The notes: generated by a model from the letters alone, not told the origin. DNA of 64,000 bases from Parabacteroides hominis (GCF_014287585.1 NZ_JACOOJ010000004.1:62001-126000); one strand, 5' to 3'. Shown: positions 17,759 to 27,609, counted from the stretch's first letter. A program made the numbers and translations.

Positions 17759-20700
17759 ATGCATACTTTTATAGATAGAATTATCACCTTCTCGCTCAGG
17801 AACAAGTTTTTCATCTTTTTCCTGACCGTGATAACCATTATCGCCGGGACGGTCAGTTTCCTGCATACGCCTGTCGACGCTTTTCCCGATGTGACGAATA
17901 CGAAGGTGACGATCATTACCCAATGGCCGGGACGGAGCGCGGAGGAGATCGAGAAGTTCATCACGATCCCGGTCGAGATAGCCATGAACCCGGTACAGAA
18001 GAAGACGGATATCCGGAGTACGACACTGTTCGGGTTGTCGGTCATCCATGTGATGTTCGACGACGATGTGGACGATTTTTATGCTCGCCAGCAAGTCTAT
18101 AACCTCTTGAACGATGCAGACCTGCCGGAAGGGGTGACACCGGAGGTACAGCCGTTGTACGGGCCTACGGGAGAGATTTTCCGGTATACATTGCGTAGCG
18201 ACAAACGGACGGTACGGGAGTTGAAGACTTTCCAGGATTGGGTGATCGAGCGGAAACTGAGGGCGGTTCCCGGAGTGGCGGATATTGTCAGCTTTGGAGG
18301 GGAGGTGAAGACCTTCGAGGTGAGTGTGAATCCGAACCAGTTGATCAACTACGGGGTGACGACGCTCGAACTCTATGACGCCATTGCCAAGAGCAATATT
18401 AACGTAAGGGGTGACGTGATCACCCGGAGTTCGCAGGCGTATGTCGTCCGGGGGATCGGTTTGATCAACGACGTGAAGGAGATCGAGAACATCGTGGTGA
18501 AGAACATCAACGGTACGCCTATCCTGGTGAAGAACCTGGCGGATGTGCACGAGTCTTCTTTGCCCCGTCTCGGACAGGTGGGGCGGATGGAAGAGGACGA
18601 CGTGGTGCAGGGCATCATCGTGATGCGGAAAGGGGAAAACCCCGGTGAAGTGATCGCCGCCCTGAAAGACAAGATCGCCGATATCCAGCAAAACTCCTTG
18701 CCGGAGGATGTGCGGATCGTCCCCTTCTATGACCGGGAGAATCTGGTGGACCTAGCGGTGCATACGGTGACCCGCAACCTGATAGAGGGAATCCTGCTGG
18801 TGACTTTCATTGTGTTGATTTTTATGGCGGACTGGCGTACGACGGTCGTGGTGTCGATCATCATACCGTTGGCGCTGCTCTTTGCCTTCATTTGCCTCCG
18901 GGCGATGGGGATGAGCGCGAATCTGCTCTCGATGGGGGCGATAGACTTCGGTATTATTATCGACGGGGCGGTCGTGATGGTGGAGGGGTTGTTTGTCGCG
19001 CTCGACAGGAAAGCCCGCGAAGTGGGGATGCCTGCCTTCAACGTGATGAGCAAGATGGGGATTATCCGGCATACGGCGAAAGATCGGGCGAAGGCCGTGT
19101 TCTTTTCCAAGTTGATCATCATCACGGCGTTAGTTCCGATCTTCTCTTTCCAGAAGGTGGAAGGGAAGATGTTCAGTCCGTTGGCCTATACATTGGGATT
19201 TGCCCTGTTGGGAGCCTTGATCTTTACGCTGACACTTGTGCCGGTCCTTTCGTCTATGCTGTTGAAGAAGAATGTGAGGGAGAAGCATAACCCGTTCCTA
19301 ACTTGGGTGAACCGGATGGCGACGGGGCTGTTCGACCGCTGTCATGCCCATAAGCGGATGACGGTGACGGCCACGACAGCGGTGGCGATTGCCGGGCTGT
19401 GGTGCTTCACTTTGCTGGGCACGGAGTTCTTGCCGCAGTTGAACGAAGGTTCCATCTATATCCGGGCGACGCTTCCGCAGAGCATCTCGTTGGACGAGTC
19501 GGTGAATCTGGCAAACCGGATGAGGCGCACGTTGGCCTCTTACCCCGAAGTCCGCCAGGTGTTGTCGCAGACGGGGCGGCCGAACGACGGGACGGATGCG
19601 ACGGGTTTCTACAATATCGAGTTTCATGTGGACATCTATCCGGAAAAGCAATGGGAGAGCAAGCTGACGAAAGCGGAACTGATCGAGAAGATGCAGGAAC
19701 GGCTGGATATCTATCCGGGAGTGGACTTCAACTTCTCGCAACCGATCAGCGACAACGTGGAAGAGGCGGCCAGCGGAGTGAAAGGTTCTATCGCGGTGAA
19801 GGTGTTCGGCAAGGACTTGTACGAGTCGGAGAAGAAAGCGGTCGAGGTGTATAAGGTCTTGCAGACGGTGGACGGGATTGAAGATTTAGGGGTGATCCGC
19901 AATATCGGACAGCCGGAACTGAGGATCGAGCTGAACGAATCCCGTTTGGCGCGTTACGGTGTGGCGAAGGAGGACGTGCAGTCGATCATCGAGATGGCGA
20001 TCGGAGGAAAGAGCGCCTCGCTGCTTTACGAGGACGAACGGAAGTTCAATATCATGGTGCGCTATGAATCCTCTTTTCGTCGCAGTGAGGACGAGATCGG
20101 CAAGATACTGGTCCCTGCACGCGACGGGGCGATGATCCCGGTCAAGGAGCTGGCGGATATCCGTACGATTACGGGACCGCTGATTATCTACCGCGACAAT
20201 CATGCCCGCTTCTGTGCCGTCAAGTTTTCCGTCCGCGGACGGGATATGGGGACGGCTGTAGCCGAAGCGCAGCAGAAGGTGAAGAAGCTGGTCCGCCTGC
20301 CTGAAGGTTACACCCTGAAATGGACAGGGGATTTCGAGAACCAGCAACGGGCCACGAAGCGGTTGGCGCAGGTCGTACCGGTCAGTATCGCGATTATCTT
20401 TATCATCCTTTTCGTCCTCTTCGGGAATGCCCGTGATGCGGGACTGGTCTTGCTGAATGTGCCGTATGCCGCGGTCGGGGGGATTCTTGCTTTGCTGCTT
20501 ACCTGTTTCAATTTCTCGATATCGGCGGGTATCGGGTTTATCGCCCTCTTCGGTATCTGTATACAGAACGGGGTGATCATGATATCGGATATCAAAAGTA
20601 ACCTGAAAGCACGCAGCCCGTTGGAACAAGCCGTCAAGCAGAGTGTCCGTTCGCGTGTCCGTTCCGTCCTGATGACGGCTTCGATGGCTGCCATCGGCCT

Positions 20701-20884
20701 GATGCCTGCAGCGCTTAGCCACGGCATCGGCTCGGAGAGCCAGCGCCCATTGGCGATCGTCATCATCGGCGGCCTGATCGGAGCGACCTTCTTCACCCTC
20801 TTCGTCTTCCCCCTGATAGTCGAAGCCTTTTACTGCCGGATGCTGTACGATAAGGACGGAAAATTGTTGCAACGCAAATTATAA
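17759..20884 (+). CDS. CzcA/CusA-family heavy-metal efflux RND pump
   Basis: A 1041-residue proton-driven trimeric exporter with the RND repeat structure. The heavy-metal subfamily signature in the fourth membrane helix reads DFGIIIDGAVVMVE (about residues 396-409), with the two acidic residues of divalent-cation (Co/Zn/Cd/Ni) pumps and unlike the Cu/Ag motif. AFPDVTNTKVTI, PGRSAEEIEKFITIPVE and GRPNDGTDATGF are further HME marks. Exact metal cannot be read from sequence. A two-component system follows. Confidence 0.92.
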   Translation: MHTFIDRIITFSLRNKFFIFFLTVITIIAGTVSFLHTPVDAFPDVTNTKVTIITQWPGRSAEEIEKFITIPVEIAMNPVQKKTDIRSTTLFGLSVIHVMFDDDVDDFYARQQVYNLLNDADLPEGVTPEVQPLYGPTGEIFRYTLRSDKRTVRELKTFQDWVIERKLRAVPGVADIVSFGGEVKTFEVSVNPNQLINYGVTTLELYDAIAKSNINVRGDVITRSSQAYVVRGIGLINDVKEIENIVVKNINGTPILVKNLADVHESSLPRLGQVGRMEEDDVVQGIIVMRKGENPGEVIAALKDKIADIQQNSLPEDVRIVPFYDRENLVDLAVHTVTRNLIEGILLVTFIVLIFMADWRTTVVVSIIIPLALLFAFICLRAMGMSANLLSMGAIDFGIIIDGAVVMVEGLFVALDRKAREVGMPAFNVMSKMGIIRHTAKDRAKAVFFSKLIIITALVPIFSFQKVEGKMFSPLAYTLGFALLGALIFTLTLVPVLSSMLLKKNVREKHNPFLTWVNRMATGLFDRCHAHKRMTVTATTAVAIAGLWCFTLLGTEFLPQLNEGSIYIRATLPQSISLDESVNLANRMRRTLASYPEVRQVLSQTGRPNDGTDATGFYNIEFHVDIYPEKQWESKLTKAELIEKMQERLDIYPGVDFNFSQPISDNVEEAASGVKGSIAVKVFGKDLYESEKKAVEVYKVLQTVDGIEDLGVIRNIGQPELRIELNESRLARYGVAKEDVQSIIEMAIGGKSASLLYEDERKFNIMVRYESSFRRSEDEIGKILVPARDGAMIPVKELADIRTITGPLIIYRDNHARFCAVKFSVRGRDMGTAVAEAQQKVKKLVRLPEGYTLKWTGDFENQQRATKRLAQVVPVSIAIIFIILFVLFGNARDAGLVLLNVPYAAVGGILALLLTCFNFSISAGIGFIALFGICIQNGVIMISDIKSNLKARSPLEQAVKQSVRSRVRSVLMTASMAAIGLMPAALSHGIGSESQRPLAIVIIGGLIGATFFTLFVFPLIVEAFYCRMLYDKDGKLLQRKL

Positions 20885-20946
20885 AGAGAATGAGATGCAA
20901 AAAATATTTTGTTTTTTGAGGGGATAAACCCTGTAAAGAATCACCC

Positions 20947-20972
20947 ATAAATGATCATTTATCCTATATTTG
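20947..20972 (+). promoter_or_regulatory. Promoter of two-component operon with 16-base operator-like palindrome
   Basis: TATATTTG at 20965-20972 is a consensus -7 box 25 bases before the ATG. Just upstream, 20947-20962 is the perfect palindrome ATAAATGATCATTTAT, filling the spacer where a regulator would meet RNA polymerase. No good -33 box is seen, as expected for an activator-dependent promoter. Confidence 0.55.
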
Positions 20973-20997
20973 TAGTCCGATACACAAAAAATATGCA

Positions 20998-21675
20998 ATG
21001 GCAAAGATATTATTAGTAGAAGATGAAATAAACATCGCCTCCTTCATCGAGCGGGGCTTGCAGGAGTTCGGTCATGAAGTCCGCGTGGCCAATGACGGGC
21101 AAGCCGGATGGGAGTTGGTTCAGCAGGAGGATTTCCAACTGTTGATACTTGACATCATCATGACGAAGATGAACGGCCTGCAACTCTGTAAGCAATATCG
21201 CCAGGCCTATGGCTACCAGTCGCCCGTAATCATGCTGACCGCCTTAGGAACGACGGATGACATTGTGAACGGCCTGGATGCCGGAGCTGACGACTACCTG
21301 GTGAAACCTTTCAGTTTCCAGGAACTGGAAGCCCGCATCAAAGCCCTTTTGCGGCGCACGGGGGCGGAGCCTGCCGTACCGCTTCTGAGTTGTGGCGACC
21401 TGACACTCGATCCGTCCAGCCACCGGGCGATCCGTGGTAAGCTGGTCATCGATCTGACTGTGAAGGAATACCGCCTGCTCGAATATCTGATCCAGAACCA
21501 GGGGACGGCACAGAGTCGGCTGACCTTGCTGAAAAATGTCTGGGACAAGAACTTCGATACGAATACGAATGTGGTGGATGTCTATGTCAATTACCTGCGC
21601 AGCAAGATCGACAAGGATTTCGACCACAAACTGATCCGCACCGTAGTAGGAGTGGGCTATATGATGGAAGCATGA
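20998..21675 (+). CDS. OmpR-family response regulator
   Basis: Receiver domain with acidic pocket (VEDE), phospho-acceptor Asp52 in LILDIIMTKMNG, LTALGTTDD and VKPFSFQEL, then a winged-helix DNA-binding domain (LTLDPSSHRAIRG, LTVKEYRLLEYL, VVDVYVNYLRSKID, IRTVVGVGYM). It overlaps the next kinase gene by 4 bases (ATGA), so they form a pair. Placed after a metal RND operon, it resembles CzcR/CusR systems; control of that operon is inference. Confidence 0.92.
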   Translation: MAKILLVEDEINIASFIERGLQEFGHEVRVANDGQAGWELVQQEDFQLLILDIIMTKMNGLQLCKQYRQAYGYQSPVIMLTALGTTDDIVNGLDAGADDYLVKPFSFQELEARIKALLRRTGAEPAVPLLSCGDLTLDPSSHRAIRGKLVIDLTVKEYRLLEYLIQNQGTAQSRLTLLKNVWDKNFDTNTNVVDVYVNYLRSKIDKDFDHKLIRTVVGVGYMMEA

Positions 21676-22850
21676 AGACAGGAAACAAGATAGCACTTTT
21701 TTATACGGCTATCACGATCGGCATTATTTCGGTGGTGACAGTCGTTTTCTATTTTGTGGCGACCGACTATATCAGCCGCCTCTACTATTCCTATCTGACA
21801 GAGAAAGCATACGCGACGGCACAGAAGCACTGGGAAAAGGATGAGTTGAACGAAGAGGATTACGCCCGTATCCAGCAGCATTACGAGGAGACGTTGCCTG
21901 TTGCTGCGGAAATCTTGCTGAACGCCGATAGCATCGCGGAGACACGTGCCGCCTTGTCCCGTTACCTGACCGATGAGAAGATCGCTTCCTTGTATGCAGG
22001 CAATGTGGTTCGTTTCCATGAAGGGAAAGAATTAGGGGCGGCTGTCTACTATCCGGATAATGAGGGCAATTTTATCGTACTGGTCGTGTCGAGCAACCAG
22101 TACGGCGGGGATATCCAGCACCGGATCGGCTGGCTGTTGTTGGGGATGCTGGTGACCAGTGCTGTCTTAGTCTATTTCGTCGGACGTTTGTATGCGACCC
22201 GTATGGTCGATCGTATCGATGCGGCTTACCAGAGCGAGAAGTCTTTTATCAGCAATGCGTCCCATGAGCTGAATAATCCGCTTACGGCCATCCAGGGGGA
22301 ATGCGAGATCAGTTTGTTGAAGGAACGTACGCCGGCCGAATACCAGGCTGCATTGGGGCGTATCGCTTCCGAAACGAAGCGCATCATCCAGTTGATGAAG
22401 AACCTGCTCTTTCTCTCTCATGGGGATAAGGAGATTTTGAAGAATGCCCGTGAGACGGTTTTGCTGGCCGACTTCCTGATGCAGTTCGTGGGCAACCGTG
22501 TTCGTTTTACAACCGACCATTTCGCTTTTGTCATCGAGGCGAATCCGCATCTGCTGAAGATTGCTATCGGTAACATCTTGAATAATGCCTGTAAATATTC
22601 AGGCGAAGAGCCTGTCGAGATGCAGCTGAAAGGTTCTGTCCTGACCATTACGGACACGGGGATCGGTATTCCGGAGGAGGAGATTGCCCGTGTGTACCAG
22701 CCTTTCTATCGTGCTTCCAATACGCGGGAGTTCGCCGGGCATGGTATCGGGTTGAGCCTTTCGATGCGTATCCTGAGGAGCTATGGAGCCGAAATCACGA
22801 TTACGTCGGAAGTCGGGAGGGGCACGGCAGTAGAGATTGAATTTCCGTAA
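21672..22850 (+). CDS. Sensor histidine kinase (CzcS/CusS-like)
   Basis: Two membrane segments (about residues 10-32 and 152-175) flank a periplasmic sensor of about 120 residues. HisKA contains His198 in SHELNNPLTAIQGE; the ATPase domain has NILNNACKYSGEE, DTGIGIPEE and GHGIGLSLSMRIL. There is no obvious HAMP domain. Translationally coupled to the response regulator. The natural signal is probably a periplasmic metal ion. Confidence 0.9.
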   Translation: MKTGNKIALFYTAITIGIISVVTVVFYFVATDYISRLYYSYLTEKAYATAQKHWEKDELNEEDYARIQQHYEETLPVAAEILLNADSIAETRAALSRYLTDEKIASLYAGNVVRFHEGKELGAAVYYPDNEGNFIVLVVSSNQYGGDIQHRIGWLLLGMLVTSAVLVYFVGRLYATRMVDRIDAAYQSEKSFISNASHELNNPLTAIQGECEISLLKERTPAEYQAALGRIASETKRIIQLMKNLLFLSHGDKEILKNARETVLLADFLMQFVGNRVRFTTDHFAFVIEANPHLLKIAIGNILNNACKYSGEEPVEMQLKGSVLTITDTGIGIPEEEIARVYQPFYRASNTREFAGHGIGLSLSMRILRSYGAEITITSEVGRGTAVEIEFP

Positions 22851-22971
22851 GATTTAATAGGTGGCTTTTTTATTTATCGGGATAATAAGCGTAATGCAGC
22901 TGCAAATAAGGAAGGACAGTCTTCAAAGGAAGGCTGAGCGATATACTTCATTATAAAAACTATATATGGGC

Positions 22972-23010
22972 AGGTCCGGTTGAGCACTCCTTAGCCGGAC
23001 CTTTCTTTTT
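22972..23010 (+). terminator. Rho-independent-type hairpin
   Basis: AGGTCCGG (22972-22979) pairs with CCGGACCT (22995-23002), followed by TTCTTTTTC. It lies 120 bases after the kinase; no gene is visible in between. Confidence 0.6.
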
Positions 23011-23072
23011 CTGCTGTCGACGTTCTTTCAACATTTAATCCGTTTTGATTGTTAGATATAAAAACAGATAAT

Positions 23073-24071
23073 ATGGCATACAAAATCGCATTCTTTGGAG
23101 CTAAACCGTACGATATAGCTTCATTCGACAAAGTAAATGAAAAGTATAATTACGACATTCGTTACTACAAGGGACATTTGAACCCGAATAATGTAGTCCT
23201 GACGCAAGATGCGGACGCGGTCTGTATCTTTGTCAACGACACTGCCGATGCCACTGTGATCGATGCGATGGTGAACAACGGTGTCAAACTGCTGGCCCTT
23301 CGTTGTGCCGGCTTTAATAACGTGGATATGAAAGCGGCCAAAGGGAAGTTGCCAGTCGTTCGCGTACCGGCCTATTCGCCTTATGCCGTAGCCGAATATT
23401 CGCTTGCCCTGATGCTGTCGCTGAACCGGAAGATACACCGTGCCTACTGGCGTACGCGAGACGGTAATTTCTCGCTGAACGGCCTGATGGGATTCGATAT
23501 GCACGGCAAGACGATCGGCATTATCGGTACGGGAAAGATCGCCAAGATTCTGATCCGTCTGCTGAAAGGGTTCGGAATGCGTATTCTGGCTTATGACCTT
23601 TATCCCGACATGAAGTTTGCCGAAGAGGAAGGAATTTCTTATGTTTCGTTAGACGAACTGTATCGCGAGTCGGACATCATCTCCTTGCATTGTCCGCTGA
23701 CCGACCAGACAAAATATATGATCGACAAAGACTCCATCGACAAGATGAAGAAAGGCGTAATGATCATTAATACAGGCCGGGGCCAACTGATCAACACCAA
23801 CGACCTGATCGAAGGCCTGAAGGAAAAAAAGATTGCAGCTGCCGGCTTGGACGTGTACGAGGAGGAGGGCGAGTACTTCTATGAAGACAAATCCGATAAA
23901 ATTATCGACGATGATGTACTGGCCCGTCTGCTTTCTTTTAATAATGTGATCGTTACCTCGCATCAGGCTTTTTTTACGAAGGAAGCCCTGCATAACATTG
24001 CAGAGACAACCCTTCAGAATATCGATGATTTCCGCCACCATCGTCCCCTGGTGAACGAAGTTATTCTGTAA
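23073..24071 (+). CDS. ldhA: D-lactate dehydrogenase (2-hydroxyacid dehydrogenase family)
   Basis: NADH-dependent reduction of pyruvate to D-lactate, a fermentation exit. Rossmann motif GIIGTGKIAKILIRLLKGFG, catalytic Arg in NTGRGQL, Glu in GLDVYEEEGEYFYED (typical of LdhA) and His in VTSHQAFFTKEAL. At 332 residues it matches LdhA. The ATG at 23073 is chosen over an in-frame TTG at 23049 because MAYKIAFFGAKPYD aligns with the family start. Confidence 0.9.
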   Translation: MAYKIAFFGAKPYDIASFDKVNEKYNYDIRYYKGHLNPNNVVLTQDADAVCIFVNDTADATVIDAMVNNGVKLLALRCAGFNNVDMKAAKGKLPVVRVPAYSPYAVAEYSLALMLSLNRKIHRAYWRTRDGNFSLNGLMGFDMHGKTIGIIGTGKIAKILIRLLKGFGMRILAYDLYPDMKFAEEEGISYVSLDELYRESDIISLHCPLTDQTKYMIDKDSIDKMKKGVMIINTGRGQLINTNDLIEGLKEKKIAAAGLDVYEEEGEYFYEDKSDKIIDDDVLARLLSFNNVIVTSHQAFFTKEALHNIAETTLQNIDDFRHHRPLVNEVIL

Positions 24072-24101
24072 AAAGACTATGTTTATATCGCTGATTTATT
24101 A

Positions 24102-24152
24102 TATTTTTGTGGCCATTGTCCGGTGTGAGCCAGGCAATGGCTTTTATTTTTT
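24102..24152 (+). terminator. ldhA terminator, with -7-like box just before it
   Basis: GCCATTG (24112-24118) and CAATGGC (24135-24141) followed by a T-rich run. TATTTTTG at 24102-24109 fits a -7 box for the patatin gene, whose RNA would start inside the hairpin, so the hairpin would not attenuate it. Confidence 0.55.
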
Positions 24153-24163
24153 AGTAAACAGAT

Positions 24164-25021
24164 ATGGAAATAGACAGTCGCACAGGTCTGGTGCTTGAAG
24201 GAGGGGGGATGCGTGCCATCTTTACCGTCGGGGTGCTGGACTGCTTTATGGATCATGAGATTTGGTTCCCCTATACGATCGGCGTCTCTGCCGGGGCAAG
24301 CAACGGCATATCGTATGCCTCCCGCCAACGCGGACGTTCCCGTTTCAGCAATATCGACCTGCTGGAAAAATATGATTATATCGGTTTCAGGCATTTCCTG
24401 CGGGGACGGGGCTATATCGACATGAAATACCTTTTTTATATTTATCCGGAGAAATATTACCCGCTCGATTACGAGACTTACTTCAAGTCGCCGAACCGCT
24501 TCGTCATGGTCACCAGCAATTGCCTGACGGGTAAAGCCGAGTATTTTGAGGAGAAGCAGGATGCGGACCGTCTGGTCGATATTTGTTGTGCCTCCTGCAC
24601 GCTTCCGGTGCTTTGCCCGGTGGCGTATGTCGACGGCGTCCCGATGGTCGACGGAGGTGTCTGCGATGCCATCCCGATCCGGCATGCCATCGACGACGGT
24701 TTCCACAAGAACGTGATTATCCTGACCCGCAACAAAGGTTACCGGAAAGAAGAAAAGGATTTCTGGCTGCCCGGCTTCATCTACCGCCAATATCCCGCTA
24801 TCCGGAAGCAATTGAAACTGCGCTATCGCAACTATAACGAAGTGTTGGACTATATCGATGAACTGGAAGCGAAAGGAGACGCGATCGTCATCCGCCCGCA
24901 GGAGAAGATAGAGGTAGGACGCACCACCAACGACCGTAAGAAGCTGTCTGCCTTGTATGACGAAGGCTATGCCATCGGCCAATCCATCGTCGAAAACAAC
25001 CGGTTTGATTTTTGCCTTTGA
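24164..25021 (+). CDS. Patatin-like phospholipase (RssA/YjjU-type)
   Basis: A Ser-Asp dyad acyl hydrolase. GLVLEGGGMRAIFTVGVLD is the oxyanion-hole motif, GVSAGASNG holds the nucleophilic Ser (GxSxG), and MVDGGVCDAIP holds the Asp (DGG). No signal peptide, so probably cytoplasmic or membrane-associated. Length 285 residues is usual for the bacterial YjjU/RssA group. Substrate is unknown. Confidence 0.9.
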   Translation: MEIDSRTGLVLEGGGMRAIFTVGVLDCFMDHEIWFPYTIGVSAGASNGISYASRQRGRSRFSNIDLLEKYDYIGFRHFLRGRGYIDMKYLFYIYPEKYYPLDYETYFKSPNRFVMVTSNCLTGKAEYFEEKQDADRLVDICCASCTLPVLCPVAYVDGVPMVDGGVCDAIPIRHAIDDGFHKNVIILTRNKGYRKEEKDFWLPGFIYRQYPAIRKQLKLRYRNYNEVLDYIDELEAKGDAIVIRPQEKIEVGRTTNDRKKLSALYDEGYAIGQSIVENNRFDFCL

Positions 25022-25047
25022 AATTCGGATTATTCGAGGAAATTCCT

Positions 25048-25055
25048 TACATTTG
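25048..25055 (+). promoter_or_regulatory. -7 element for cysQ
   Basis: TACATTTG 21 bases before the ATG at 25076. The -33 box is not clear. Confidence 0.5.
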
Positions 25056-25075
25056 TACATTAACACTCTAAAAAG

Positions 25076-25903
25076 ATGCAAGTGATGATGAACAATTATG
25101 CAAACTACCTGTATATAGCTATTCGCGCCGCCCTCGATGCCGGCAAAGCTATCATGGATATTTATACCGATCCTGAATCCGATTTCGGCATCGAACGGAA
25201 AGCCGATAATTCTCCTTTGACAAAAGCCGACAAGAAAGCCCATGCGATTATCTCGATGGCCCTCTCCGTGACGCCTTTCCCCGTGTTGAGCGAAGAAGGA
25301 AAGGAAATACCTTTTGCCGAACGTTCCGGCTGGGATATGCTCTGGATCGTGGACCCGTTGGACGGGACGAAGGAGTTTATCAAGAAAAACGGCGAATTTA
25401 CAGTTAATATTGCCCTTGTGAAAGAAGGGGTTCCGGTATTGAGCGTGATCTACGTACCCGTACGGAAAGAGCTGTATTTCGCGGCAGATTCGTTGGGAGC
25501 ATTCAAGCTGACGGAGATAGACAGCGGAAACCAACCTTCAATGGACGAGATAAAAACGAAAGCTATACACCTGCCTATGTCGATGGGACATCAGGGAGTC
25601 GTGGTGGTCGCTTCGCGTTCGCACCAGACGGAAGAAACGACTTCCTTTATCGAGAATCTGCGTAAGCAGGGACAGCCGGTAACCTTGATCAGTAGCGGCA
25701 GTAGCTTGAAGATATGCCTGGTAGCAGAAGGAACGGCCGATGTATATCCCCGTTTCGCTCCGACGATGGAGTGGGATACCGCTGCCGGACATGCGATTGC
25801 ACGGGCTGCCGGATGCGATGTTTATCATATCGATGGCAAAACACCTCTGAAGTATAATAAGGAAGACCTTCATAACCCGTGGTTCATTGTCAAACCGCTC
25901 TGA
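25076..25903 (+). CDS. cysQ: 3'(2'),5'-bisphosphate nucleotidase CysQ
   Basis: Hydrolyses PAP, the by-product of PAPS use, to AMP. Inositol-monophosphatase fold with metal motifs: SEEGKEIPF, WIVDPLDGTKEFI and the C-terminal WDTAAGHAIARAAG. It opens a sulfate-activation cluster and precedes the permease by 142 bases containing its own terminator and a new promoter. PAP removal matters because a sulfotransferase in the same cluster releases PAP. Confidence 0.92.
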   Translation: MQVMMNNYANYLYIAIRAALDAGKAIMDIYTDPESDFGIERKADNSPLTKADKKAHAIISMALSVTPFPVLSEEGKEIPFAERSGWDMLWIVDPLDGTKEFIKKNGEFTVNIALVKEGVPVLSVIYVPVRKELYFAADSLGAFKLTEIDSGNQPSMDEIKTKAIHLPMSMGHQGVVVVASRSHQTEETTSFIENLRKQGQPVTLISSGSSLKICLVAEGTADVYPRFAPTMEWDTAAGHAIARAAGCDVYHIDGKTPLKYNKEDLHNPWFIVKPL

Positions 25904-25914
25904 CGGGCGGTTTG
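25891..25914 (+). terminator. Hairpin over the cysQ stop
   Basis: CAAACCGC (25891-25898) and GCGGTTTG (25907-25914) form an 8-base stem spanning the stop codon. The T-run is weak. Confidence 0.5.
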
Positions 25915-25998
25915 TTCCGTTTCCTGAAACTTTTGGTCTGTTAGTAAGATAATCCCTAAAATAGGTTATCGTAATGAGATTAGATTTAATATTCTTAT

Positions 25999-26006
25999 TA
26001 CATTTG
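25999..26006 (+). promoter_or_regulatory. -7 element for the sulfate operon
   Basis: TACATTTG 40 bases before ATG 26046. Upstream at 25951-25971 is an imperfect inverted repeat (ATAATCCCT...ATAGGTTAT) that may be an operator. Confidence 0.45.
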
Positions 26007-26045
26007 CACCTTATCTGAAAAACTTATACTTACAGACAAGTAGGC

Positions 26046-27599
26046 ATGAACTTTGAAATAATATTTGTATTGCTGGCGTTGGCCGGCATGATAGCGGCAT
26101 TGATATGGGATGGATTGAGGCCTGGGATGGTGTTACTCACGGTTGTGGTACTCTTTCTCTGTGCAGGAATATTGACGCCGAAGGAAATGCTCGAAGGCTT
26201 TAGCAATAAAGGGATGATAACTGTCGGAATGCTTTTTCTGGTAAGCGAGGGCATTCGCCAGAGCGGAGCATTGGGGCAGCTTATAAAGAAGTTGTTGCCG
26301 GAAGGGAAAACAACTGTTTTCAAGGCACAGTTCCGAATGTTGCCTCCGATTGCTTTTATCTCGGCTTTTCTGAACAACACCCCTGTTGTCGTTATTTTCG
26401 CCCCTATCATTAAGCGTTGGGCGGAGTCGGTCAAGTTGCCGGCGACGAAATTCCTGATTCCTCTTTCGTATGTGACCATTTTAGGCGGTATCTGTACCCT
26501 GATCGGAACGTCGACCAACCTGGTCGTACATGGCATGATCCTGGAAGCGGGATATGAAGGTTTCACGATGTTCGAACTCGGAAAGGTCGGCATCTTTATC
26601 GCATTAGCCGGTATCGTTTACCTGTTCGTCTTCTCCAACAAACTGCTGCCTGATTCCCGTGCGGATCGTTATGAGGAAGAAGAGGAAGAAGGCAATCCTG
26701 GCAACCTGCACCGGGTGGAAGCGGTGTTGGGTTCACGTTTTCCGGGTATCAATAAAACGCTGGGCGAGTTCAACTTTACCCGCCATTACGGTGCGATCGT
26801 GAAAGAAGTAAAGAGCGGGGGACAACGTTTTACCCGCGATCTCGATAGGGTGACGTTGCACGAAGGCGATACGCTGGTTCTTTGGGCGGACGATACATTC
26901 GTGCCGACATGGGGCGAATCCAGCGTCTTCCTTTTGCTTGCCAACGGTACGGACGGAACGGAACCGGTTTCGCGCAAGAAACGCTGGCTGGCATTGGGCT
27001 TGCTCATCTTTATGATCGTAGGGGCCACGGTAGGGGAGTTGCCTGCGGTGAAAGGAGCGTTCCCTGAAATCCGGCTGGATATGTTTTTCTTTGTCTGCAT
27101 TACGACCATCATCATGGCGTGGACCAAAATTTTTCCTCCGAAAAAGTATACCAAATATATATCTTGGGATATCCTGATTACGATTGCCTGTGCCTTTGCC
27201 ATCAGCAAGGCGATGGAGAATTCGGGTTTTGCAGCTTTGATAGCCAGCCATATCATCGGTATGGCGCATAATATCGGCCCGTATGCCTTGTTGGCGATCC
27301 TTTTCATTATCACGAATGTCTTTACGGAGTTGATCACGAACAATGCAGCTGCGGCGCTCAGTTTCCCGATCGCCTTGTCGGTCGCTACGCAGTTAGGCGT
27401 GGACCCGACACCGTTCTTCGTGGTAATCTGTATGGCGGCATCTGCAAGCTTCAGTACGCCGATCGGTTATCAGACCAATCTGATTGTGCAAGGTATCGGT
27501 AGTTATAAGTTCACGGACTTCGTGAAAATCGGTTTGCCCCTTAACTTAATCACTTTTTTGATCTCGGTATTCGTGATACCGATGATCTGGAAATTCTAA
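26046..27599 (+). CDS. SLC13-family permease with RCK-C domain, probable sulfate importer
   Basis: Membrane helices at the start, the family motif NNTPVVVIFAPIIKRWAE, GTSTNLVVHG, a cytoplasmic TrkA-C (RCK-C) insert at about residues 215-300 (TRDLDRVTLHEGDTLVLWAD), and a second set of helices with TNNAAAALSFPIALS and GYQTNLIVQG. Family members carry sulfate or dicarboxylates. Position directly before cysC, cysD and cysN makes sulfate the best guess. Length 517 residues fits. Confidence 0.85.
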   Translation: MNFEIIFVLLALAGMIAALIWDGLRPGMVLLTVVVLFLCAGILTPKEMLEGFSNKGMITVGMLFLVSEGIRQSGALGQLIKKLLPEGKTTVFKAQFRMLPPIAFISAFLNNTPVVVIFAPIIKRWAESVKLPATKFLIPLSYVTILGGICTLIGTSTNLVVHGMILEAGYEGFTMFELGKVGIFIALAGIVYLFVFSNKLLPDSRADRYEEEEEEGNPGNLHRVEAVLGSRFPGINKTLGEFNFTRHYGAIVKEVKSGGQRFTRDLDRVTLHEGDTLVLWADDTFVPTWGESSVFLLLANGTDGTEPVSRKKRWLALGLLIFMIVGATVGELPAVKGAFPEIRLDMFFFVCITTIIMAWTKIFPPKKYTKYISWDILITIACAFAISKAMENSGFAALIASHIIGMAHNIGPYALLAILFIITNVFTELITNNAAAALSFPIALSVATQLGVDPTPFFVVICMAASASFSTPIGYQTNLIVQGIGSYKFTDFVKIGLPLNLITFLISVFVIPMIWKF

Positions 27600-27609
27600 A
27601 TAATTGACA

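Noticed and set aside
22851..23072. Small RNA or riboswitch before ldhA
   Set aside because: Only a terminator-like hairpin was found; no known riboswitch motif and no convincing promoter.
24083..25534. 483-residue minus-strand ORF spanning the patatin gene and the start of cysQ
   Set aside because: It covers two unrelated real genes and their intergenic region and has no family features.
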